From Branchinecta lynchi (Eukaryota > Arthropoda > Branchiopoda > Anostraca > Branchinectidae), in assembly GCA_023053575.1 (NCBI GenBank), contig JAKZAP010000008.1:4916715-4980714 (forward strand): 64,000 bases of DNA. Direction: 5' to 3'. Positions 55,701 to 64,000 of this stretch are shown piece by piece. The notes under the pieces were generated by a model that made no database searches, had not been told where the DNA came from, and saw nothing but the letters and a program-made list of their open reading frames with translations. The position numbers and the translations under genes are program-made. Position 1 is the stretch's first letter; each line of letters starts with the position of its first letter.

Positions 55701-56498
55701 TTTGAGTTCCTCTTTAAGGTTGAAGAAAAGAGATCATGTGAGAATACAAGTGCTAGACGAACAGGCAATTCAAGGATAGGATGACGAAATAGTTCGAAAG
55801 AAAACGACCGAATGCCATCCCATAAATTCTCATGATCGGAACATTCTACAGCTTCCCTCACAAGATTCCGTCTGTATTTTATGGCGCTAATTGGATGTCG
55901 GATAAGATTTGCTCATGCGATATGTCGGCCCTTCCTGACAAGGGTCCTCTTCAGGCTGTGGCCAGACAGCGTGTGAATCGTGGAGTCAAGAATACAATAC
56001 CGGCGGGTATTGAATGTATGTAATAAACAGTAAAGAAAACAGTCACCGAAAGTAATTTCAACTCAAATCACTAGCCAAGAAGCCAAATCCAACATTTGTA
56101 CCCTCGTTGGTAAAGGGGACTGAAGCTCCCTGAAGAACCCGCGAGGTTCACCATTCCGTCCGGCTCTGTAGTTATCCTAGCGAGTTATCTCTAGACCAGA
56201 ATCACTGAGCCAATCAAAATACGCTTGAGGCGATTGCCTACTCCATCTCCTCAGTCTCATTTATCAGAAAATTCCACTCCTCTAGTCGTTTTTGCCTAGA
56301 GCAACTCCAATAAAAACAAAAAAAAGTCTCATCCGAACACCGCCTTTCCTTCGTCTACGAATACCAAGGCTATTCCATTCCCAGGGCCACCCGATTTCAG
56401 GATTTCCATCTTGCCGACTAGGCTATCTTCGAATTTCTGTTTGCCCCGTTCGTTCACCTCCCATTTAATTAGAATCAAATCTCGTTAGCGTCAGCTAA
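55701..56498 (+). other. Mostly unrecognised; family F scrap at about 55880-55960
   Basis: ATATGTCGGCCCTTCCTGAC then AAGGGTCCTCTTCAGGCTG matches the middle of family F module 1. The rest holds no supported feature. Confidence 0.4.
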
Positions 56499-57134
56499 TT
56501 ACCAGGGTCCTGGAACTGATGCATTATTACAAACTGTGGTGTTCAGTTGAGTTTCGAACGATACTCTAGGAGGAACTGCTGAAAGGGTACCCCCCCCCCC
56601 CTTTAAGGATATTAGTGAAGTGTTCCCAACGAGGGCAGTAACGACAGGAATGGGAAAGAAACAAAAAAATTCTACTCCAGAGCCATCCATTGCAGCCATT
56701 TCAGTAAGCCTCGGGGGTGGAGGCAGACTAAATTCTGGGCCCCAATTCACAGGTTCCTTACAGAGACTCAAAATTGAATTTCTCTTTTGGGGTAAATTTG
56801 AAGTTGTTTTCGAATAGACCTTAAAATAAAGTAATATGCTTTGCCTTTTGCCTTTTGAAAAATATGCGGTCATTTTGACTTCACCAAGGAAGAAGATTCT
56901 GAAATCTAAGGAGGACCATGCTCCCATGCCCCCCAGGTCACAGTTCGCGAAATAAAGACAAAAAAAAAGGCGCATACAGTGAAAGTATACAACACTCCTA
57001 ACTAACGGCAAATTTCGGAGACTTGCAGCAAGGCAGGACACTAATACAAATATGAAGTATATTAGTGAAGAGGTATGAAAGGGAAAACTGGTGCTTTTCG
57101 TCGAGTTTCGAGTTAGGAGTGGAGAGCCGACCAA
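56499..57134 (-). other. 211-codon open frame, unrecognised
   Basis: This is the longest frame in the window. The predicted product has a hydrophobic first third and a glycine-rich end read through a C-run (56590-56602). About 150 bp of it lie in a dispersed repeat also found at 37590-37765 in a different coding context. I see no domain and treat it as non-coding. Confidence 0.15.
56738..56885 (+). repeat. Dispersed repeat shared with 37590-37765
   Basis: See the other copy; shared blocks appear in the same order and on the same strand. Confidence 0.6.
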
Positions 57135-57207
57135 TAGCTAAGAGCTCAAAGTCACTTGTTACCGATAACTGTCTAAGAAAGTAAACCAGGACATGTTATC
57201 ACGGAAG

Positions 57208-57480
57208 TTGGGGAGTTGGGACTGCTGAGACCATTCGCTGCATTTCCATTTATCTCCTTATCCGTAAAGAAAGTTTGGCCTCTCGAAGTTAGAGAACTTT
57301 CACATGGTTACTAAGTTTTCCCTTCAAGGATCTGAAGGTCGAGAATATTAGCAACTTCTGCTAAGGTGTGCAACTGTATCTCCGCTTTACAGACGCCTTG
57401 GAGGGTTGGGACTGCTTGCTAGGCCATCTGTTGCTTTTCATGCCTTCCTTATCCGTAAAGAAAGTTTGCTCTCAAGGATG
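57208..57480 (+). repeat. Short duplication, period about 190 bp
   Basis: GGGACTGCTGAGACCATTCG... CTCCTTATCCGTAAAGAAAG at 57220-57272 recurs as GGGACTGCTTGCTAGGCCAT... TTCCTTATCCGTAAAGAAAG at 57408-57468. Confidence 0.7.
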
Positions 57481-57829
57481 GCAGCAATATCTGGGACTTC
57501 CACTTAACTGTACCCCAATTTCGGCTGAATTGCCACTAGATTTCTGACGAAAATTAAGGAAGTTCGAGTTCATAATGGAAGTTTACTCTTTCAGTCGAAA
57601 TAAACTAAAGTTAACTTGCCTCTAGTTGCCTAACCAATAACAGTCACATCGCCAAGCAATTTACCAGGAACATTACATTTGAAGGAGTCTGAGTGGCCAG
57701 ATAGAGCAAAATCCCTACTTGCCAATCTATTAGCCCCTGCTCACACATGCTTAAACAAGATTTAAAGCACAAGACGCAGAGGACATAGTTAGCGTCCGCA
57801 ACAACATTAAATACAGTTTTTTGTTAAAT

Positions 57830-58080
57830 TCAAACTCACCACGTCTGGATGAATTTTGGGTTGTCGTGCAAGCAGCGCAGTGAACGTTATTACTAGAGCC
57901 CCAGGTGAAAAAAAACCAAAATGCCTAAGATGAGTCAAAATAATTCAGTGTATTCAAATATCAGACGTAAAAATAAAAGCTACCTGTTCAGTCAAACCTT
58001 GAATACAGACAGAGGAATTTCTCAATTAAATAACATTCGACTTGTTGATTTTTTGCGAATTCGACTGTTGATTTTCAGTG
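57830..58080 (+). repeat. Family H copy, left part, opposite orientation
   Basis: GTCGTGCAAGCAGCGCA, TATTACTAGAGCC, CAGGTGAAAAAAAACC and GTGTATTCAAATATCAGACG are the reverse complement of 33150-33310. Confidence 0.72.
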
Positions 58081-58579
58081 TTAACTATGCATGTCACTTG
58101 AATAGTAGTGAAGAAGAAACTAAGGATCGTCGTATGGTCCGAGGCTTACTGCCTGGCAATGGTCCTAGGACTCAAAAGGGGGCCATTTAGCTTTGCTCCA
58201 AAACTCCAGTGACAATTCCCGAAACACCAGCAGAAATTGAGATACAGCTAGTACAGCTCAGCAGTAGTTCCATCTTCAAAGTTTCCACGAACTTCTTCGA
58301 CAAAACACGATTTTCCGCGAACCGAATTTGGTCCTCTCGGAAGCAGCATCGCAGATTGGCAACATAAACCAGAAACAAGTTCACAAGAGGTATAAAGCTA
58401 ATCTTCAACTTGTGGAAATGCTGTCTCGTGGAATGGGAGCGCCAGAAGCAAAACCAATCCGCAGCACGAAAAAGGTTTTTGTATCTCCGTCGTCATCGGT
58501 GGATACGATCCGTGCTTAACGATTAAGGACCCACGGGATGAAAAAGCAAAGGAAAACCGGCCTATTGTAGGGGGAAGGA
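58081..58579. other. Unrecognised stretch
   Basis: Overlapping frames on both strands (58187-58586) without known domains. Confidence 0.35.
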
Positions 58580-58950
58580 GACCCAAATTCTTTCGCGCGG
58601 AGTGTCGGATCAGTTTTAAAACACGGTCCTACGTGCAGCAAAAGGGGTTGATGATCAATTCGTCTGCTACCAAAGCTACCAGCGTCGTTCAAACCTCCAC
58701 GAAGGGATATATCTGATGTGCCGGAGTATGGATAAAAGTATGGTTCACGTGTTTTACGAGTGTATAGAGGTGAGCGAATGGAGGAAAGAACAGTACGGTG
58801 AGTGTGAATTTGACGAAGAGTGGTTAAAAATGAGTACTTTGATAATATTGAAGGAATGGGACGTTTCCTGAGGTCAGCGATGGAACACAGAGCTAGACGT
58901 TTCGAGAAGGAAAATGCAAGAAAATTGCAACTCTGATGTATGAGAAAGAC
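58580..58950 (+). pseudogene. Possible C-terminal remnant of a non-LTR retrotransposon
   Basis: Around 58716-58760 one frame reads CRSMDKSMVHVFYEC followed by an acidic, aromatic stretch with WRKEQ. A cysteine ... HVxxxC arrangement followed by a W/RKE segment is common near the end of many LINE ORF2 proteins (zf-RVT type). The first CxxC pair is incomplete and stop codons surround it, so it is at best a dead fragment. Confidence 0.3.
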
Positions 58951-59777
58951 TACAGAGATGTTTTATGTGTGACTGTTGCCCTGGCCCGCGGGTTGGTTGA
59001 CAATAAATCTTTCACATATTTATCTCCACAGCTTGTAACGACGGTTCAGCTTTTCTTAATTACTGTTAGAGAACATCCTAGCAAGCTCTTGGTTTAAAAT
59101 CTGGTGCAGATCGTGCAATCTAGCCTATGCGTACAACCTCTTCATAACCTCTTTTGTAGAGGCTTGCGCCTTTTTGTAGCTATTAATAATGTAAAGACTA
59201 TCAACTCTGGACTTCCCGTCACTCAAGCCGAAAGAGACAACGGAGACGAAATACAACAAGACCTTTCGAGCTTCCTATCTGAGAACTCGGATCCCAAAAC
59301 CGTTCGTCAGCCAATCTCCTTGACAAGTCAAACGGTCAAGCCACCATACCTAACTACAATCTTTTCAGAGAATATCCCCCGCAGAAATTTGCTGTTACAG
59401 CCCACGCAGCTTTAGGGATTCGTTAGCTTCACAAATTCCTACGTCAGCTATCTCCAAGGATTCCCGTCACTGATCCTCTAGAATTCCGCCACCGTCAGCT
59501 AATATGCCGCCCTACTTTTCCACTATTCATTACTTTACTGGCGTCGATTTGCGGAAGAATTATACGGCAGGCTCTCGCGAAGAAAACGGCGAAAATCCAA
59601 ATTTGATTCCCAAATCAAACACAGAAAGGGAATGAGGTATTTTCTGGACCTTTGGCCTGGATCCCAAATGGGGAGCTTCACGTGATTTGAATGGGGAAGG
59701 ACAGTTAATGCTGGAAGATAAGTTAGCAGAGGATAATGAACGGAAAGGACTCGATTTTTTTTCCAGAGCCAGAGACA
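58951..59777. other. Unrecognised stretch
   Basis: A 103-codon forward frame (59104-59415) is polar with no known domain. Confidence 0.35.
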
Positions 59778-60140
59778 CACTGTCAGAAGTTTCATAACAG
59801 ACAACAGAAGGATGTGCGGTTTCAACAGAAACTGCGTAACAGACAACACTTCGGATGTTTTCTGTTGTGTTTGAAAATTTTATGCATAACAAGCATTGCC
59901 ATCCGAAAATCGCCAAAAAGCATCTTCTGAATTTTCAGACATCATGGCGAGAAAAAAAAAGGCAGTAGATGCTTTTTCGGCTGTTTTTTTTTTTTGCTCT
60001 TCCTTGCAAGCTTGTTATGCATAACATTTCATGTATAACGTTTTCCAACACAACAGATAACATCCCAACTGTTTTCTGTTACGCACTGTCTGTTGAAACC
60101 GCGCATCCTTCTGTTGTCTGTTATGAAACTTCTGACAGTG
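59778..60140. mobile_element. Family D MITE, 363 bp
   Basis: Ends CACTGTCAGAAGTTTCATAA and its complement, flanked by CA on both sides. GGATGTGCGGTTTCAACAG and its complement GTTGAAACCGCGCATCC lie in the arms; GCATAACA and AAGCTTGTTATGCATAAC near the centre. Two poly-purine/pyrimidine runs (59953, 59986) sit near the middle. Confidence 0.85.
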
Positions 60141-60469
60141 CAGACACCAGCAATGGAAAAGAGGGTTCTGACGCGGAAAGTGGCTCCATCTCTCTCATGA
60201 ACTATCTGATCCACAATTAAAACCGACAAAAACAAGGATATAATGAAAGACAAGCATTCGAATCGCCCCGGAACTTCAAGTGTACGGCTCCACGAACAAT
60301 ACGAATCTCAACTTTATTATGAGGAATCCTCAAGTCCCAAATTACTCGAGTCCTCAATATATCACAGCTACTGGTGTATTGTCTCGAACGTTCGCAACGA
60401 CAATCCTGCCAATCATCTGAGCAAACAACATTTCTGGACGCGCTAGCGCGCGGAAATTTCGTACACCTA
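60141..60469. other. Unrecognised stretch
   Basis: No repeat or gene supported. Confidence 0.4.
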
Positions 60470-60800
60470 TTCGCTTCTTCAGGAGATGCCTTTAGCTTCG
60501 GACATCGGAGCGGAGTCGAATATCCTAATTTGCTCCATAGGGGTTAGGAGGAGGGAAGGGGAGCCAGAGCTTTGGGGCTTGCTTGCCTCAATCCCAAACC
60601 AGTTCATATATTGCTTGTCCTGTTCTTCTTTGCCTTCTCGAGTGCTGTCTACATACCTCCATACCTCCAAGTTGTCAAATCGGAAGCATTCCGGCGTGTC
60701 CAATGTCAAGATCCATGTCCTGAGTTCAAGCAGCAGGACTCCACATGACCGTCAGACGATCTCGTCGGGCGATTCGGAAGCAAAGCTCAAATAGATCTCA
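60470..60800 (-). other. Open frames on both strands, unrecognised
   Basis: A reverse frame (about 60479-60755) and a forward frame of 102 codons (60486-60794) overlap. The reverse one reads CGVLLLELRTW near its beginning, superficially like the DVWSFGVLLWEL region of protein kinases, but the preceding D-W and later conserved arginine are missing. I do not assign it. Confidence 0.15.
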
Positions 60801-62726
60801 ATACCAAAATCAGACAAAAAGAAAAAATGCTTATTTGGTGTATGAATACAAATTAAAATAAGCCGAATATTTGGCAGTAGGCTAAACATTTTCTTTAATA
60901 ATTTGTGTTGAGTTTTCTCTTTGAGATGGTTTCTACATAGCGGTCAAATTTTCAAGAAGAAAAGTTGTCCTCGCTAAGCAACCGGAATCGATGGATCCAA
61001 TTTTCATGATCTTTGTGGCTGTTAGCTGCAAATAATGTTGGCTAGCATCACGATTTATCGAAAAGAAAAGGTAATGTAGTGTTTCCTATAATCATTCTTT
61101 CCTACTGCTCTATACCTCCTTGCTTACCAAGCCTACTTTACTTGCATTCCTTAGTCTAGGGTTTTATTAAAAAAAAATTACAATTCAATCTGCACTAACG
61201 GAGGGTCATTTTCTTATGCCACTGCAATGTCTGTCGCTTTTATGAAATTTCAGTTTTTCTACAGTTACCTTTACCAAGTTACATTCAGGGACAATTGTCT
61301 GGATTACAAGTGACACTTATCTTCCAATCTGTTGAGGGAGAAGACAATAATAAAAGCCAATACACGTCAGCACGACCTTTCGCAGACGTCAGAATCAGCT
61401 GTTTGAAACAAAATGACAGTTTATTCTTATCTGACGGACTCTAATAATTCGAGAGCTCTCCATGTCGATACACTATGAGGAAACTGGATAGAGAGAGGTC
61501 TCCGGACATTGTTTTGTTACTTTATAATCAATAAAAGCCTTTTCATGCTGTGCTTCACCAGAAAAGCTCTCGAGATTTTCCGCGCGAAGGATCTTTAGAG
61601 CCATTGAAATTTGCCATCCAATCTCTCGCGGATCCTATAATATCCCCGGGAAATCCTGGGATGAATCTCTACAAAAATGCCAAACTATCGATTCGGTAAA
61701 CCTCATCAGCGACTCATGAAGTTTTCATTACGCAGGGAAAAAAAATTAAGCGATGTCAGCTTCGGAATAGGTGTACGATATGCTGGTTGATGAGATGACC
61801 ACTCGTACTATTCTGCCTTTCAAAAGAGGCCAAAAGTATTAGCTTCAGAAATCCCCACCCTTCGCCATTGTCTCGTTTTGAACCTACGACTTTTATCGCT
61901 TTTCCGGCCGAGTCGACGCGAGCAACGCGAACTTCGTCCAAAGCTTCAAGGTCCATCGACAACTACTGAACTATGTTCGGCACCGTATAAATGTACGTGG
62001 ACGGATGAGAGAGTGAACATTATTTGAAAAAAAAAAACACACAATGAACAAATATGAACAGGGGCTGGCCTCTAAAGCTTTCACCTGCCCTAAGGGGGCG
62101 ATCCCACATTAAAGAGTCGTAATCTACTATGTACGTTCACCACACTGACGCCTATTAAGTAAACGGCTCCTCTCGCTCCCAGCGCTAAGCAGCATAGTCA
62201 AGATTAAATGATCACTATTATCAACGTGTTCACTCTTATAACTTATACACTCATAAAGTCTATGACGCACTCGGGCTGGTTTTACTTCTACCTCCCGTTC
62301 CCTCCTCTCGTTTGTGAGATCGTAAAAAAAAATTGTAAAAGAACGTGTTTGGACGAGGGCCAATGCATCGCGTAGCTGCAGGAATGTTTCTAGTGGTAAA
62401 CATTGCCAAATCAATCTGCCAAGTCGGATCTAAAAACATTAGCCAAGCCGACCCTACGACGATCAGAACTGAAAACAGCCGGAAAAAAGCTGTTTGTAGT
62501 TATACACTAGATTATTATCTGATGGAAACGAGGTTGGGAAAAAGTGGAAACGGCTAACAAAAACATCATTTTTCAGCTACTTGTCCAGACTGCCACAGCA
62601 AAAGAGTGTTGCAAAACGTACTTGAAGGAAAGAAACCGCACAAAAATATCAATGCGTTTGCTAGAGCTTCGTTTTGAGGTAGTTGAAAGTTTAACAATGC
62701 GCTTTTATAATTGGACCATGTGAGGG
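60801..62726. other. Unrecognised stretch
   Basis: Low gene signal. Reverse frames at 61756-61962 and 62127-62414 have no known domain. A GGTTCAAAACGAGA motif on the reverse strand near 61885 is a poor B box. Confidence 0.4.
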
Positions 62727-62909
62727 GTTACCCACTCTCCGGAACCTGCTGTACATCCTTTCCCGGCACCGGCACCGCAGTGTCAGTCATAAATTAAATG
62801 ATTCCAGTTCTAAACATGGTGATTTTAATTTCGTAACAGGTGGCGACCGGTGCCGCCACTGGCAGAGCACCGCGTAGCTGGTTGCACACTAAAACTGAGA
62901 GTGGGCAAC
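62727..62909. mobile_element. Family I MITE
   Basis: Starts GTTACCCACTCTCCGGAACC, ends GAGAGTGGGCAAC. GGCACCGGCACCG and GCGACCGGTGCCGCC lie inside in opposite senses. It matches 45050-45248. Confidence 0.75.
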
Positions 62910-63181
62910 CCATCGGGGGCTTGGGAAACAGATGCCTTCCGTGTAAGATAAGGATAGGCCTCTTCAACTGACCATAATTTGCCAAAGCAGTAACTGGATC
63001 CCCTTTTAATGGGATCAATGTATTTTGATTTTTTCTAAGACCCTTCCTGGCACATACCGCAATGTTTTTTCTTGACTCTACATGATACAGAAACCGCCAT
63101 CTATATATGACTCTCTAACAGGCAACAGTCCTGTCCATTAACCTCTATAAATCGGAGTAGCTTGTATCTGTAAAAAAAAAC
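62910..63181. other. Unrecognised stretch
   Basis: Nothing supported. Confidence 0.4.
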
Positions 63182-63475
63182 AAGACCAAAGGTTTCGATG
63201 GGATCTCAGAAATTTAATATCTCATCCAGACAATGTGGTCCTGTCTTCTCCAGACTCCTTAAGCATTCTTACTACAAAAATTTAGAGACAGATTAGGGTC
63301 GAATAGCTAATCATGTGAGAAAACCAAGTTCAGATATGGATTCAGCATGTGTGTTATTCCTACAGGTACGTCATATTTGTTCTGACGAAACTAATCGGAA
63401 CTTTTGGGAACTGCTTATCCGACAAAATAACAAAGCTCAAGAACGAATTCAGCGAATTCCTTCCCCTTTCACCTC
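63182..63475 (-). repeat. Family A fragment, 3' end
   Basis: AACAAGACCAAAGGTTTCGA TGGGATCTCAGAAATTTAA opens it (the family 3' end in reverse). CAGACAATGTGGTCCTGTCTTC and part of one core unit follow; it stops before the array. Confidence 0.78.
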
Positions 63476-63524
63476 CTGCGTTACGAGAAATGAACAGTCG
63501 GGGATCCAAAGAAGATCCTTATCC

Positions 63525-63800
63525 CCCCTCGCACTATTTACTATTGTATGTTCCTTTACTTTAAATAGTCGAATACTTCAAAACTAGGCTCTGCTTTCCA
63601 CAAATTACTCATGGCTTCGATTGTTTCAAGCATTTTTCCAGGCCCGTTTATAAAAGAGTGAAAAGGTTTTTTTATGAACTTCTAGCAAATCGACAACATG
63701 ATACGCATCAACGGTGGCGAAACACGCCAAGTGAATAATAAGTGAGATGTTATTACGGGGGCGAGAACGTACGGTATGAAATCAGGGTCTTTGGGGTTAA
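63525..63800 (+). repeat. Family G, most complete copy
   Basis: CCCCCTCGCACTATTTACT, GAATACTTCAAAACTAGGCT, CCAGGCCCGTTTATAAAAGA, then ATACGCATCAACGGTGGCGA, ACACGCCAAGTGAATAATAA and GTACGGTATGAAATCAGG. It joins the two parts seen separately at 26558/34240 and 28150. Confidence 0.7.
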
Positions 63801-64000
63801 AAATGGATGGATCGTTGCCACAAGTTTCGAGGCCTGAAAATAGGGCTTTTTCTAAACCGAAAAAGGGACTTCTGAAGACAGAAAAGGGGACCTATAGGGA
63901 CAGGTCACTACTACCTAACATGAAATGCATAGCAGTAGGGTTATATTTGTACTTTACTTGCTAAACTTTCTAGCATCAGTTGCCGGGGCTGCTAAGAAAT
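63801..64000. other. Unrecognised end of window
   Basis: Nothing supported beyond a 62-codon frame. Confidence 0.4.

Noticed and set aside
56499..57134. Longest open frame (211 codons, reverse) as a gene
   Set aside because: It crosses a C-run, includes a dispersed repeat found at 37590-37765, and has no recognisable domain or splice support.
60479..60755. Protein kinase fragment (CGVLLLELRTW)
   Set aside because: Only a short superficial match; the flanking conserved kinase residues are absent and the other strand is equally open.
61756..61962. tRNA or SINE near 61885 on the reverse strand
   Set aside because: GGTTCAAAACGAGA departs from the B-box consensus and no A box is placed correctly.

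Overview
The window looks like non-coding, repeat-dense nuclear DNA of a eukaryote, most likely an invertebrate animal. The reasons are these. There is no dense run of long reading frames, no ribosome-binding-site/ORF arrangement and no operon. The longest open frames (about 210 codons) do not resemble known proteins. There is a decayed animal-type non-LTR retrotransposon, a tRNA-derived SINE-like segment, and many short terminal-inverted-repeat (TIR) elements. The species cannot be fixed from sequence alone. I find no confidently functional protein gene in 64 kb. One possible exon (37.9-38.2 kb) deserves testing. Family letters below are local labels, and all repeat calls come from comparing the window with itself by eye.

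Two repeat families dominate. Family A (about 12 copies) opens with a palindrome built on TTTTGGGATCCC. It continues through a GTCC/GTCT tetranucleotide stretch, a GATAACTCTCGAA / GATGAAACTTGG block, a G-run block and a row of diverged ~125-bp units rich in CCGG. It closes with a second TTTTTGGGATCCCA and about 20 nt ending CTTGTT. Family B (about 9 copies) has the same plan. It starts with a GGCACTTG...CAAGTGCC hairpin, carries (GTCC/GGTC)n, a GATGAAACTTGG block, G-runs and a ~280-bp tandem core, then CAAGTGCCATAT again, a small hairpin and CTTGTT. Family C (10.07-10.9 kb) seems to be a third version. This layout recalls the oyster pearl elements and the Drosophila DINE-1/Helentron-associated elements; that link is inference.

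Layout. 0-6 kb: fragments of A, B and F. 6.9-9 kb: reverse A copy, a 580-bp TIR element with a 10-bp target duplication, small MITEs. 10-18.5 kb: family C, two complete B elements in opposite orientation around a foldback MITE. 18.7-24 kb: four A copies. 24.4-26.4 kb: SINE-like segment, a 584-bp giant palindrome packed with TTCnnGAA dyads, a LINE tail. 26.5-34.4 kb: A copies, G and E fragments, TIR elements, family H. 34.6-37.6 kb: a dead CR1/Jockey-like LINE split by two TIR elements. 37.6-43.3 kb: possible exon, B copy broken by a foldback-like element with tandem-repeat arms, more TIR elements. 44-52.8 kb: E, I and J elements, a palindromic minisatellite, segmental duplications, B, tandem array, reverse A. 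52.8-64 kb: mostly unrecognised sequence with H, D, I, A and G copies and a possible LINE C-terminal remnant.

The genes do not work together in any pathway visible here. The biology of the window is nested transposition, tandem amplification inside mobile elements, and decay. Repeat borders are usually good to a few bases where TIRs or target duplications are visible, and to tens of bases elsewhere.
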